A DNA stretch of 41,984 bases from Gemmatimonadota bacterium (GCA_016199245.1 JACQHC010000166.1:1-41984), one strand, 5' to 3'; positions 7,952-17,586 are shown, counted from the stretch's first letter. Numbers and translations: made by a program. The notes: a model not told the origin generated them from the sequence alone.

Positions 7952-8635
7952 ATGTCCGTCGCACGGCACCTCGGCATCGACCTGGCGGACTACGACCAGC
8001 GCATCCGAACGTTCATTCCGCACTACGAGGAGATGCTCGACGTAGTGGCGGGCGCCGTACGCCTCACATCGGCTCGGCAGCCGACGATCGTGGACCTCGG
8101 CATCGGCACCGGGGCGCTGGCAGCCCGGTGCCTGGCCGCGAGACCGCGGGCACTGCTCATCGGGATCGACTCCGACGGGGATATCCTCGCGGCTGCGGCT
8201 CGCCGGTTACGGAGATCGCTGAAAAGACTCCGGCTGATACACGGCAGCTTCGCGCGGACGCGGCTGCCCAAATGCGACGTGATGGTGGCGACGCTCGCGC
8301 TGCATCATATCCGGACCGCACGAGCCAAGCACCGGTTCTATCAGCGGTGTTTCCGGGCGCTCCGGCCCGGCGGCGTGTTCGCGAGCGGCGACGCGTTCCT
8401 GGCCGACGACAGCCCTGTCACGGAGCAGTTCCTGGCCACGTGGCGACGCCACATGGCTCGGTCCTACAGCACGCGACAGGCGCGTGCGTTTCTCCGATCC
8501 TGGGCGCGCGAGGACCGCTACTTCTCCCTCGGCAGCGAAGGGGCGATGCTCCGCGCAGCGGGGTTCCGCGTGGAAGTGCTCTGGCGACGGGCGCCGTTTG
8601 GCGTGTTGCTGGGCCGCAAGGAGCATGTGGGCTAG
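7952..8635 (+). CDS. class I SAM-dependent methyltransferase
   Basis: A 227-residue protein with motif I IVDLGIGTGAL (about residues 45-55), the acidic end of strand 2 in LLIGIDSD, motif post-II VATLALHHI and motif III FRALRPGGVF. This is the order of a small-molecule or quinone-type Rossmann methyltransferase with the methyltransf_11/25 pattern. There is no signal peptide, so it acts in the cytosol. The acceptor cannot be predicted. It follows the secreted protein by 24 bases, so co-transcription is likely. Its stop abuts the stop of the convergent gene at 8636, with no bases between them. Confidence 0.88.
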   Translation: MSVARHLGIDLADYDQRIRTFIPHYEEMLDVVAGAVRLTSARQPTIVDLGIGTGALAARCLAARPRALLIGIDSDGDILAAAARRLRRSLKRLRLIHGSFARTRLPKCDVMVATLALHHIRTARAKHRFYQRCFRALRPGGVFASGDAFLADDSPVTEQFLATWRRHMARSYSTRQARAFLRSWAREDRYFSLGSEGAMLRAAGFRVEVLWRRAPFGVLLGRKEHVG

Positions 8636-9748
8636 TCAGGCCCGCGACCGGCATCGCGCGATGATCTCGCGTCGCACGGACGCCGGGTCACCGATGACGC
8701 GGTAGAATGCATCGAGGTAGGCGCGCGTCTCCCTGGCATACTTGGGATCCAGATCCGCTAGGCCCTCGTAGAGCTCAGATGCCGCATCCTTGACCTGTGC
8801 AAACCGGTCCACGATCGGCACCCACTGCTCCTCGGTCCGGCACTGGCCACGGTACAACCGCTGCCGCACCGACGAGAGCCGCAGCCGTTCATCCGGAACG
8901 GCGTACTCGGCGTCGACGAGCCCGCTCCAGTCGAAATCGTACGGCACGGCATACACCGTCCCGCTCAGCGTGTCCTGCATCAGGCGGATGTTGTGCAGAC
9001 CCCAGATGGACCAGTCCGTCCCGCCGATCATGTACTCGAACAGGGACACGAGACCGGCGTTGTCGAAGTCCAGGTGCTCGAATCCCGCCCCTTCGATCTC
9101 GAGCAGCCGCGCACCATGCCGCGCCACCAATTGGTCCTGGTCTTCGACGAAGAACGAGTACCGTTTGAGCGGCTCCATCCGTCCCCCGGCATCCACGTAG
9201 GTGACCAGTGCCAGCCGGGTGTGGAAGCTCAGTGGTGTCAGCAGCCGGTAGAGCCGATACACCAGGTACTCCCGCAGCACGTACTGCTCGTGCTCCTGGC
9301 GCTTCGGCCGGCACGGCGTCGTGAGCTTCAACTTGTCCTGGCCGGCAAACGGCGAGCCGGGCGGCTGCTCGCCCTGGAAGTCGAGGCGGAGCTGCGGGAA
9401 GTCGCAGTGATCCGGGTCCAACCGCCAGTGCCCTCGCGTCTTCACCTCTACGGCCAGCTGGACGGTTGACCCACCTTCCCCCACGTAGGTGAGCGTCGCC
9501 GGGTACCACTGGGCCCTGGTGGAGTCCCGATCCCGAATCACCGCGCGGAGGTCGGTCTCGAGGGTCAGCTGGATGACGTCGTCGCTCGCGAACAGCGGCG
9601 CGGGAGACGCGGGAAGGGGCTGGCCGGGCTGCGACGTGGGTCCCTGAAGCCGGGCGAGGGCGGCTCCGCTCTGGACGGCCGTCCCAACGACGGCTGCGAG
9701 CAACTGCGAACCGAGGCGCACGCGTCGGGACACGGGAGAGAATCGCAT
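8636..9748 (-). CDS. secreted CotH-like protein
   Basis: About 370 residues from the ATG at 9748; a TTG at 9778 would add ten residues. The N-terminus has a basic then hydrophobic signal (MRFSPVSRR...LLAAVVGTAV). The body contains VEVKTRGHWRL, CDFPQLRLDF, KLKLTTPC, a long segment starting VLREYLVYRLY, and late YAVPYDFDWSG. This order resembles CotH-type atypical protein kinases, where a Lys/Arg-rich early block and the late DxD segment form the active site. The assignment is from pattern memory only. It is the last gene of a same-strand run with the TonB-dependent receptor (73 bases) and the VPS10-like protein, so the three probably act at the cell surface together. Confidence 0.65.
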   Translation of the reverse strand: MRFSPVSRRVRLGSQLLAAVVGTAVQSGAALARLQGPTSQPGQPLPASPAPLFASDDVIQLTLETDLRAVIRDRDSTRAQWYPATLTYVGEGGSTVQLAVEVKTRGHWRLDPDHCDFPQLRLDFQGEQPPGSPFAGQDKLKLTTPCRPKRQEHEQYVLREYLVYRLYRLLTPLSFHTRLALVTYVDAGGRMEPLKRYSFFVEDQDQLVARHGARLLEIEGAGFEHLDFDNAGLVSLFEYMIGGTDWSIWGLHNIRLMQDTLSGTVYAVPYDFDWSGLVDAEYAVPDERLRLSSVRQRLYRGQCRTEEQWVPIVDRFAQVKDAASELYEGLADLDPKYARETRAYLDAFYRVIGDPASVRREIIARCRSRA

Positions 9749-9821
9749 GGCGGCGACCAGGGGACGGAGGTCGATCAATCATACGACTCGACGGCCGTGC
9801 CTGGAAGGCGACGGGAACCCC

Positions 9822-12800
9822 TTAGAACCTGACCCCCACCCCGAACCGGAGCGTCCGCGGTGGGACCCGGGACCGGACCCGGCCATAGTCGCTGTCAAAC
9901 ACCGCCGCCACAGTGTTCACCACGTTCTCGATACCGGTGACGCTCCGGTCGCCCACCACGTTGAACGCGTCCACCGTCAGCGCCACCTCGCCGCGGCCCC
10001 GCGGGAAGCTCCGCTCCAGGTGCACGTCCAACGATGCGCGCGACTCGAACCGGTAGCTGCCACGAGGCTGGACGAAGATGCGGTGTCCGGTCGTCTGCCG
10101 GAACAGAAACCGATGGAACGTGAGCGTGTCGCTCACCGCCGGGTTCGAGGTCCGAGGCACGGACAGGGCATAGTTGGTCAGCAGGCCCGAGATCAACATC
10201 GTCGGCGTGACGCGATCGCCCGTCGCGTAGGAGAAGAACGCTCCGCCACGGAACCGCGCCGGCAGGACGCCGCCGAGGTATACCTTCCCCTCGAATCGGC
10301 TCTGGTTGTTGAGGTCGCCGAAGAAGTTGTACTGCTCGTTCAGCCGCACCCAGGGGCCGGGCCCGCCCGTGGTGTAGTCATCCGGTCCCGTGACGACGTT
10401 CATGTTGCCCCTGAGCGTAGAGAGGGTCGCCGATGCCCCGGCCCACCAAGTCCGGTACCGGGCTTCCAGCCGCAGCTGGAGCTGCTCGAACCGTCGCGTC
10501 GCCTCCGGCACGTTCGTGAGGACGAAGTCGGGGTCGTATCGCAGCGCGGCCAGCTCCGCCGCGCTCAGGTCCGGCGGGGCATAGAGCGTACTGGGTGCCA
10601 TTCCCGTCTCGAGGCCCTGCCGCAGCAGCTCCTGGACCCAGAGAATGTCCTCGTTGCTGATGGCCAGCTTTTCCAGCACTAGCGGCTGGCCCCCGAAATA
10701 CACCGGTCGGCCAAAGCGATCGCGAATCAGGACGTTTTCGACGACGGTGTAGTTCGAGGCCACGTTCCGGTCCACCAGCGCGACCATCTCGCGGTTGCGC
10801 CTGTGGACGTACGCCACTCCGGCCTTCCACCTGCTGCCGAAGGCGCGCTCCAACGACAGCACCGCCTGGTCCACGTACGGCTGACGGTACTTCTCGACCT
10901 GTCCGGCCTGATCCAGTCGATCCACTTCCTCGAAGCGGAACAGCCCAAGCGCGGCGAGCGAATCCCGTTGGGCGAGCGTGAACGCTTCCGATGAGGTCCG
11001 CACCGTCGGCCCGAGGTAGGACCAGATTTCCTCGTCGGTGTACGTGCCGGCCCCCTCGACGCGATCGAACAACACCGCGAACATCGGTTGGTGATACCGG
11101 CCCCAGTGGGCCTTGGCGACCAGCCCGCCCCGCCGGTCCAGGTCGGCCACGACGCCGATCCGCGGCTCAACGCCCTGATCGCGGACCGCCGTGAACCGTG
11201 TGCCCTGCGCCGGCGTGAGCGACCCACTCCACCACCCGAACCGATACCCCGGATTGAGCCGGAGCCAGGGAAGCAGTCCGATCGACTCCTGGATGAACAG
11301 CGCCGCGTTCCGGACGTCGGAGTCGAGCCTGACCTCCCCGCCCCACGCGGTGGGGATCGCGCCGCCATAGGCCCACGTGGCGGGAGCCACGGGATCGAAC
11401 CCGAGCGTGCGCAGCGGCTGCCAGGTCATCCCGCCGTTCCGCGAACGCGCGAAGTCCCACGCGCCCAGCGTGAACTCGCCGCCCAGCTTCAGCTCGTGAT
11501 CCACTCCGTCCAGCTGCCCCCGCCGTGTCCACATCGCTGTCAACCCGAGGCTCGACGGCGCTCCGCGCGTTCGGAATGGTGCGTTCTGATACCGCGGAGG
11601 GTTCACGCGTGTCAGCAGCTCGATGCCCGGCACCGGAAAGCCATTGTACGGATCGAACTGCTCCCGGGCGACAAAGCCACCCAGGCGCACGGTGAGCAGG
11701 CTCTGGAGTGACCAGCTGCGTTGCCAGGTGAGGTTGCCCGTCAGGTTCCACTGTCGCAGCCGGTCCGTGGCAGCCGCGTCCTCGTACCCGGTTTGTCCAA
11801 CCCGCTCGCCGTCCTGGCGCCGCCCCATGAGACTGCCCTGCACCAGATCTCGCCCCTCCGCCCCGGGCTTCCAGCTCAACTTCGCCAACCACCGGTAATC
11901 CTGAAGCGACGGTGATTGTGACACGAACGCGCCGCTCGTGCCCGATAGCTGGTCGAGTACCAACTCTCCGTGTCGGATGACCTGGCCGAACAGCGCGAAA
12001 TGCAGGCGATCGCGCACCAACGGGCCACGAACATGCCCGTCCAGCTCCCAGCGCCTGGAGAGTTCGCGTCCGATCTCGCCGGGGATCAGATTGGAGCCGT
12101 TGAGCCGGTGGGACTCGAACGAGCTGCGAAGCGCGCCCTCGAGGACGTTCCTGCCTTCCAGGGTCACCACCTCCACCAGGCCGCCCTGGGCTCCCCCCAC
12201 CTCCGCCCCGGCGCCGAGGCCGCGGACTTCGAGCGTCTCGATCCAGCTCGGGCTGGGCAGGAGTGATGCGCCGCCCACACCGGGATGATCGACCGTGGTG
12301 CCGTCGAGCGAATACGAATTGGCCTGGTCCGATGCGCCGCCCCAGATGTGATCGGGTCTTGCGCCTGGCGTGAGGGCAATCAGTTGGCGGAGGTCGAGCG
12401 TGGTGGGGAGCAACGCGATCTCCCCGATCGTGAGCTTGGTCCCCAACTCGGCGTCTGTGGTGGAGATGGAAGGCAGCACACCGCTCACCACCAGGGAGTC
12501 GAGCGTGAAGCGGACCAGCTCGAGCACGATGCTGAGCCGCGCGATGGTGCCGGGCTCGATCTGGACGTCTTGCTGGGAGGTGCGGTACCCCAGCCGGTTC
12601 ACCGTGACGCGGTAGACACCGGGTTCCAGCTGGGTGATCCGCCACACGCCGTCAGCGTCGGTCGTGGCACGAGCGGCGCGTGGCTCGCCCGCGCGGGGGC
12701 GGTCCACGCTCACCTCCGCGGACGCCAGCGGCCGGCCCGCCGGGTCGAGCACACGTCCTTCGACGCCGCCGCGCGCCTGCGCCTGGCCCACAGCTGGGAC

Positions 12801-12860
12801 CGCGACCGCCAGCAAGACGATCGCGGCGATCAGACGGGGCCTGCGTTTCCTGCCATTCAC
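9822..12860 (-). CDS. TonB-dependent receptor with carboxypeptidase regulatory domain
   Basis: A 1012-residue outer-membrane receptor with a GTG start. Residues 1-28 form the signal peptide. A carboxypeptidase-regulatory-like beta-sandwich follows (about 31-115, GRVLDPAGRPLASAEV...GYRTSQQDV), then a plug domain (about 130-235, including YSLDGTTVDHPGVGG) and a long beta-barrel with alternating aromatic residues. The protein ends in FGVGVRF, the terminal Phe expected for BAM recognition. SusC/OAR-like receptors of this architecture import large substrates or act in protein export. The ligand is unknown. It lies 51 bases downstream of the VPS10-like gene, in likely co-transcription. Confidence 0.9.
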   Translation of the reverse strand: MNGRKRRPRLIAAIVLLAVAVPAVGQAQARGGVEGRVLDPAGRPLASAEVSVDRPRAGEPRAARATTDADGVWRITQLEPGVYRVTVNRLGYRTSQQDVQIEPGTIARLSIVLELVRFTLDSLVVSGVLPSISTTDAELGTKLTIGEIALLPTTLDLRQLIALTPGARPDHIWGGASDQANSYSLDGTTVDHPGVGGASLLPSPSWIETLEVRGLGAGAEVGGAQGGLVEVVTLEGRNVLEGALRSSFESHRLNGSNLIPGEIGRELSRRWELDGHVRGPLVRDRLHFALFGQVIRHGELVLDQLSGTSGAFVSQSPSLQDYRWLAKLSWKPGAEGRDLVQGSLMGRRQDGERVGQTGYEDAAATDRLRQWNLTGNLTWQRSWSLQSLLTVRLGGFVAREQFDPYNGFPVPGIELLTRVNPPRYQNAPFRTRGAPSSLGLTAMWTRRGQLDGVDHELKLGGEFTLGAWDFARSRNGGMTWQPLRTLGFDPVAPATWAYGGAIPTAWGGEVRLDSDVRNAALFIQESIGLLPWLRLNPGYRFGWWSGSLTPAQGTRFTAVRDQGVEPRIGVVADLDRRGGLVAKAHWGRYHQPMFAVLFDRVEGAGTYTDEEIWSYLGPTVRTSSEAFTLAQRDSLAALGLFRFEEVDRLDQAGQVEKYRQPYVDQAVLSLERAFGSRWKAGVAYVHRRNREMVALVDRNVASNYTVVENVLIRDRFGRPVYFGGQPLVLEKLAISNEDILWVQELLRQGLETGMAPSTLYAPPDLSAAELAALRYDPDFVLTNVPEATRRFEQLQLRLEARYRTWWAGASATLSTLRGNMNVVTGPDDYTTGGPGPWVRLNEQYNFFGDLNNQSRFEGKVYLGGVLPARFRGGAFFSYATGDRVTPTMLISGLLTNYALSVPRTSNPAVSDTLTFHRFLFRQTTGHRIFVQPRGSYRFESRASLDVHLERSFPRGRGEVALTVDAFNVVGDRSVTGIENVVNTVAAVFDSDYGRVRSRVPPRTLRFGVGVRF

Positions 12861-12911
12861 CCCGACATCTCGGGCGAGCGTGGCCTTCAGTCCCGGCCTG
12901 ACGAGCCGCCG

Positions 12912-15900
12912 TTACATCACCGGACAGCCCTCGACCTTGACGCACCTCGGATCAAGCGGCGGCAAGCCAAGCCGCGATAGCTCGGCGTTCACCGCCCGCA
13001 GGTCCCTGGCCCAGACCTGCCCCAGCCGATCCGTGTACCCTTTCAGCTCCGTGGTCAGGATGGTGAAGATCTCCGACATGTTGTTCGTGGGGCGCCCATC
13101 GCCGCGCTCCGCCATGGACATCAGGTTGGCGAGCCGGTTGTTCACCCTGATGGGGAAATTGAGCGGATCCTGATTGCTCTGGTTTCGCACTTGGTAGATG
13201 TTCTCCTCCACGGCCGAGGCGTTGGTCCGCAGCGTCTCGCCGGTCGAACGCAGTCGCCCATCGTTGGACCGCTTCAGGCGATCCTCCAGCTGGCCCTTCA
13301 CCCGACGAATCTCCACGATCGCGGTGTTGGCCTCGTTCGCCTTGGCAAGCACCTGCCGCGAGAAGACATACTGCGCGTGGAGATCGCCGTCGGTCACGTC
13401 GGTGTTCCACGGATTCCGCTCGACGACCACCGGAGCCGTGAGTGTCCGTCCACCCGCCGTGAGGCGCAGCGTGTACCGGCCCGGCGGCGCGGCCGGGGCG
13501 TTGGTGCGGACGCCCCACATGATCATCCCGGGGAACGTAACCATCGGCTCGGTGCGCAAGTTCCAGTGGATGCGGTTGAGCCCCGCCGCATTGGGCAGCC
13601 ATTGCGTTCCGCCACCGGGCCCGCCGCCGCCGCCCGGTTGTCCGGCCGCGGGTCGCTCGGGCGGTGTCGTGTCCGGCTGCCAGGTGCGGAGCACCGCGCC
13701 CGCCGAGTCCAGCAACTCGAGCTGCGCGGTCTCCTGCTTGTTCTTGAGCCACCAGCTGAACGTGACACCCGGCCCGGAGCGGACCGCAACGGCAGGCGTG
13801 AACAACCAGGCATCCGCGGCGAACCGCTCAGGACTGGCTTGCCGAAGCGGCGCGATGTTGTCCAGCACCCAGAAGCCTCGCCCGTGGGTGGCGATGACCA
13901 GTTCGTTGCCTTCCACGATCACGTCTGAGACCGGGACATCCGGGAAGTTCGGGTTCAACGCCTGCCAACTGGCGCCGTCATCGTACGAGATGTAGACGCC
14001 GTGCTGGGTCCCGGCGTACAGCAGCCCGCGCCGGTTCGGATCCTCGCGCACGGCGTGCACGTAGGCGTCGGGACGGATGCCGTTCACGATCCTGGTCCAC
14101 GTGCGCCCGTAGTCGTTCGTCTTGAAGATGTACGGGGAGAAATCGTTGAGCAGCGGCCGGCGCACGGAGACGTAGGCCGTCGCGTTGTCGAACGCGGACG
14201 CGTCGATCTGGCTCACGCGCCCGAAGTCGGGCATCTCTCGCGGCGTCACGTTGGTCCACGTGGCACCGCCGTCCCGCGTGACGTGCACCAGCCCGTCGTC
14301 CGATCCCGTCCAGATGATATTCACGTCGCGCTTGCCCGGCCCCACCGAGAAGATGACGCCATACACCTCGGGGCCGTTCATGTCGCCGGTGATCGGGCCG
14401 CCGGACTTCTCCTGAGTCATCGGATCGTGCCGGGTGAGGTCCCCCGACAGCGCGTCCCAGGTTTTCCCTCCGTCGCGCGTGCGCCAGAGCCGCTGGGACG
14501 AGACGTACAGCGTCCGCGGATCGGCCTGCGAGAAGATGATGGGGAAGGTCCATTGCCAGCGCTCGCGAATGTCCTTGGAGGGCTCGCCGGAGTAGAACCA
14601 GGGATACGGGTTCACCTCGCGGGACGTATTCAGCCGCCGGTTGAACTTGTCGACGTAATTGCCGTTGTTGGTGCCGGAGTAGAACACGTCCGGATCGAGT
14701 GGATCGGGCGCGATGTATCCCGGCTCGCCCCCGCCGGCCACGTATGAGACGCGCATGCCGCCGGCTGTGATATCGCGCTGCTGGCCCCCGCCACCGCCGC
14801 CGCCGCCGCCAAACCCACCGCCGGCCCCGAACCCGAACGCCCCCGCATTCCAGTTGAACGGCGTGCAGAGCGTGCTGTTGTCCTGCTGTGAGCCGCACAC
14901 GTGATAGGGAATGTGCTTGGTGGTGACGGCGTGATACCACTGGGCCGTCGGGTAGTCCTCGTCGGTCCAGCTCGCGGCGTAGTTGGTGGATACGGCACCG
15001 CCGCCGTCGTTTCCCACCACGAGATGGTTCGGGTCGTCGGGATCGATCCACAGATCGTGAAAGTCGCCGTGCGTGCCGTTGTTGACGGACTCCATCGTCT
15101 TGCCACCGTCCGTCGAGCGGAACATGGTCGTGTTCTGCATGTACACCACGTCGGCGTTCTTGGGGTCCGCGAAGACGTGGGTGTAGTAGAACGCGCGCTG
15201 GCGGATGGCACGGCGGTCGTTGATCAACGCCCAGGTGGCCCCCGCGTCCTCACTCCGAAACAGGCCGCCGTTCTCGTTCTCGACGAGCGCGTATACGCGG
15301 TTCGAATTGGCCCCGGATACCGCGACGCCGATCTTCCCCACGAGCCCCGAGGGCAACCCGGAGTTCCGCGTGATCTCTGTCCACGTCTCGCCGCCGTCGG
15401 TGCTCTTGAACAGGCCGCTGCCCGGGCCGCCGCTCGACATCTGGTACTCTTTCCGATACGCCTCCCAGAGAGACGCGAACATCACGTTCGGATTGTTGCG
15501 GTCAATCGAGATGTCCACGGCCCCCGTCTTGTCGTCGCGGAACAGCACCCGGCGCCACGTCGCACCGCCATCGGTGCTCTTGTACACGCCGCGCTCGGGG
15601 CTCGGGACACTGTACTTGCCGAACGACGCCACGAAGACGATCTGCGGATTGGTCGGGTGAATGCGGATCTTGGCGATCCCGTGCGAGTCGCGAAACCCGA
15701 TATGCGTCCAAGTCTTCCCCCCGTCCGTGCTCTTGTAGACGCCGTCGCCGGGCATGATGTTGCCGCGGATGCAGGTCTCGCCGGTGCCGATGAACACGAG
15801 ATCGGGATTCGTCTCTGCAACGGCCACGGCTCCCACCGACGCGCTGCGAATCTGCCCGTCGGTGACGGGGGCCCAGGTCGCACCGGCATCCGTGGTTTTC

Positions 15901-16157
15901 CACAGGCCGCCGCCCACCGCGCCGAAATAGGCTTCGTTGGGGCGACCTTTCACGCCGCTCACCGCGATGGATCGGCCGCCGCGGTCCGGGCCGATATTGC
16001 GCCAGCGGTAGGCGGCAAGCAGCGTCGAGTCGAGCGTGACCGGGCGCAAGGAGGCGGCCGGCTCGGCCCCGGGACGCTGCGCGAGGAGGGACGGTCCCGT
16101 GAGAACGACGGATACGGCGGCGAGGAGTGGAACAGGGATTCGTGGCATGAGAGTCAT
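12912..16157 (-). CDS. secreted VPS10/sortilin-type BNR-repeat protein
   Basis: A 1081-residue protein. The ATG at 16157 places a signal peptide (MTLMPRIPVPLLAAVSVV) at the start; the frame is open further upstream without a better start. At least ten Asp-box/BNR repeats are visible (STDGGKTWTHI, STDGGATWRRV, STDGGETWTEI, RTRDGGKTWDAL, VTRDGGATWTNV, TNDYGRTWTRI), as in sortilin-like ten-bladed propellers and glycosyl hydrolases. A glycine run (about residues 446-458) sits in a surface loop within the propeller. The C-terminal ~300 residues form a beta domain (WNLRTEPMVTFPG) and a helical tail ending in a Cys-containing VKVEGCPVM. Catalytic activity is not evident. It heads a three-gene same-strand run with the receptor and the CotH-like protein. 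Confidence 0.88.
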   Translation of the reverse strand: MTLMPRIPVPLLAAVSVVLTGPSLLAQRPGAEPAASLRPVTLDSTLLAAYRWRNIGPDRGGRSIAVSGVKGRPNEAYFGAVGGGLWKTTDAGATWAPVTDGQIRSASVGAVAVAETNPDLVFIGTGETCIRGNIMPGDGVYKSTDGGKTWTHIGFRDSHGIAKIRIHPTNPQIVFVASFGKYSVPSPERGVYKSTDGGATWRRVLFRDDKTGAVDISIDRNNPNVMFASLWEAYRKEYQMSSGGPGSGLFKSTDGGETWTEITRNSGLPSGLVGKIGVAVSGANSNRVYALVENENGGLFRSEDAGATWALINDRRAIRQRAFYYTHVFADPKNADVVYMQNTTMFRSTDGGKTMESVNNGTHGDFHDLWIDPDDPNHLVVGNDGGGAVSTNYAASWTDEDYPTAQWYHAVTTKHIPYHVCGSQQDNSTLCTPFNWNAGAFGFGAGGGFGGGGGGGGGQQRDITAGGMRVSYVAGGGEPGYIAPDPLDPDVFYSGTNNGNYVDKFNRRLNTSREVNPYPWFYSGEPSKDIRERWQWTFPIIFSQADPRTLYVSSQRLWRTRDGGKTWDALSGDLTRHDPMTQEKSGGPITGDMNGPEVYGVIFSVGPGKRDVNIIWTGSDDGLVHVTRDGGATWTNVTPREMPDFGRVSQIDASAFDNATAYVSVRRPLLNDFSPYIFKTNDYGRTWTRIVNGIRPDAYVHAVREDPNRRGLLYAGTQHGVYISYDDGASWQALNPNFPDVPVSDVIVEGNELVIATHGRGFWVLDNIAPLRQASPERFAADAWLFTPAVAVRSGPGVTFSWWLKNKQETAQLELLDSAGAVLRTWQPDTTPPERPAAGQPGGGGGPGGGTQWLPNAAGLNRIHWNLRTEPMVTFPGMIMWGVRTNAPAAPPGRYTLRLTAGGRTLTAPVVVERNPWNTDVTDGDLHAQYVFSRQVLAKANEANTAIVEIRRVKGQLEDRLKRSNDGRLRSTGETLRTNASAVEENIYQVRNQSNQDPLNFPIRVNNRLANLMSMAERGDGRPTNNMSEIFTILTTELKGYTDRLGQVWARDLRAVNAELSRLGLPPLDPRCVKVEGCPVM

Positions 16158-16395
16158 CCGGTCGGATAGGTCTGTAGAATTGGGAACTCCAGCAAACCAT
16201 GTGACCCGCTGGACTTGCGCTGCTGGTCGCTCGGCAGCCTGCAAGCGGACAGAAGGTATCTCGGCCAACGCAACGTGGACAGAGCCGGAGCAACCCGCCT
16301 GACGGGACGCCGGCCTCGCCGCTATCATGTCCAACCAGCCGCGTTCGCGCCCTCCTCGCTGGCGACGCGGATCCACCATCGAAGACAGGATAACC

Positions 16396-17085
16396 ATGGC
16401 AACAGCCCTTCAAGGCTTCCGTAGCCTGCGGACGCGGGTTCCGCCATTCATAGCGTTGACGGGAGGACTCCTCGCCACCACGGCCGATGCGCAGGTCACG
16501 CCTCCGGCGGGCTGGCGCTGGGCCACGGACCCGGCGGCCGGCATGACGACCGAATGGAACCGGCCCGACTCGACCTGGCGCTTCGAGCAGATGGCCCCGG
16601 GGTGGCACATCACCACCCGCCCGGGCGCGCTGATGTACGACCGCGCCGCGGAAGCGACGGGCCGCTACGTTCTCGAGTCGGTGCAGATTCTGTTTCCGGG
16701 CACCAGCCAGTCGGGGTACGGCCTGTTCTTCGGAGGGCGCGAGCTGAATAGTCCTGAGGCGCGCTACTTCGCCTTCCTGGTACGGCGAGACGGTCACGTC
16801 ACAGTGGAGCAGAGGCGGTACGCAACGGTCACGCCGTTGCTTCCCTGGACGCCGGCGCCCTCGATCCACCGCGTGGCCGGCGACAGCACGGCCCGGAACG
16901 TGCTCCGTGTCGTCGTCGAGCGGGACTCCCTGCTCTTCGAGGTCAATGCCGTGCGGGTTGGCGCGCTCGCCCGGCGCGATCTCCCGACTGACGGACACTT
17001 CGGGTTCCGGACCGGGCCCGATCTCAACCTGCACGTGACGACGCTGGACTACACTCGCCGTCTCGCACCAGTCCCGAGCAGGTAG
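16396..17085 (+). CDS. secreted concanavalin-like (DUF1080-type) domain protein
   Basis: A 229-residue protein with AGGA 6 bases before the ATG at 16396. A signal peptide spans about residues 1-32 and ends at TADAQ. The mature region is one beta-rich domain: RFEQMAPGWHITTRPGALMYD, GYGLFFGGREL, YFAFLVRRDGHVTVEQ, then FGFRTGPDLNLHVTTLDY. This is the strand order of 3-keto-disaccharide hydrolase/DUF1080 and laminin-G-like jelly rolls. It probably binds or processes carbohydrate outside the cell. No catalytic residues are identified. It is divergent from the VPS10-like gene across a 238-bp gap in which I see no clear promoter. Confidence 0.75.
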   Translation: MATALQGFRSLRTRVPPFIALTGGLLATTADAQVTPPAGWRWATDPAAGMTTEWNRPDSTWRFEQMAPGWHITTRPGALMYDRAAEATGRYVLESVQILFPGTSQSGYGLFFGGRELNSPEARYFAFLVRRDGHVTVEQRRYATVTPLLPWTPAPSIHRVAGDSTARNVLRVVVERDSLLFEVNAVRVGALARRDLPTDGHFGFRTGPDLNLHVTTLDYTRRLAPVPSR

Positions 17086-17135
17086 ATCCGCGATGGATTC
17101 CCCTCATCCGGGCACCCGCGCCATTCGAGACCTAG

Positions 17136-17210
17136 TACCTGGACGTCCTCCACCGAGCCGACACCGGCCGGTGGGAGGTCGTGTACCGCATGTGGAGCGA
17201 AAACCGTTGA
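17136..17210 (+). pseudogene. relic C-terminus of a DUF4440/SnoaL-like protein
   Basis: A 24-codon stretch after an in-frame TAG reads YLDVLHRADTGRWEVVYRMW then SENR and a stop. This matches how DUF4440/SnoaL-like proteins end (a final strand with Gly-x-Trp, then Trp-Ser). No start codon or upstream domain exists in this frame. In the neighbouring frame an ATG at 17093 gives a short unrelated-looking peptide, so a frameshift and deletion are likely. It occupies part of the 234-bp gap between the genes ending at 17085 and starting at 17320. Confidence 0.45.
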
Positions 17211-17319
17211 GCGGCGCTTCGTTTGTAGCCGCCGCAGCATCACGCTACGTTAGGGAGCCTCTGCACGTCGCGACTTGCGCAGAGCTTCCATAGCCCCGGA
17301 TTCACGTCGTGAGGCGACC

Positions 17320-17571
17320 ATGCCCATCTTCGACTACTCCTGCCAGGCCTGCGGACATCAGTTCGAGGTGCTCGTGCGCGGGAAGAGGACCGTCCGGTGT
17401 CCTTCCTGTGACAGCCAGGATCTGAAGCGATTGTTATCGGCTCCCAGCCTGCGGACCTCGGGCACCCGGCACAAGAGCCTCGACAGTGCCAGACGGCGTG
17501 ACGCCGCGCAGGCGAAGGACCGCATGCACGAACAACTGCAGTACGAGAGAAGTCACGATCGACACGGGTGA
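17320..17571 (+). CDS. FmdB-family zinc ribbon protein
   Basis: An 83-residue protein starting MPIFDYSCQACGHQFEVLV, the hallmark of FmdB/CxxC_CxxC_SSSS regulatory-type zinc ribbons. The metal site is CQAC (residues 8-11) and CPSC (about 27-30). The rest is a basic, probably disordered, helical tail. GAGG lies just upstream of the ATG. These small proteins are widespread; some have been proposed as transcription factors, but their role is not established. It precedes the ICMT-like gene by 15 bases. Confidence 0.85.
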   Translation: MPIFDYSCQACGHQFEVLVRGKRTVRCPSCDSQDLKRLLSAPSLRTSGTRHKSLDSARRRDAAQAKDRMHEQLQYERSHDRHG

Positions 17572-17586
17572 CACAGCGGGGCTCCC

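Noticed and set aside
14770-14835. CCG/GCC repeats as an independent repeat element
   Set aside because: They are in frame and encode the glycine run of the VPS10-like protein.
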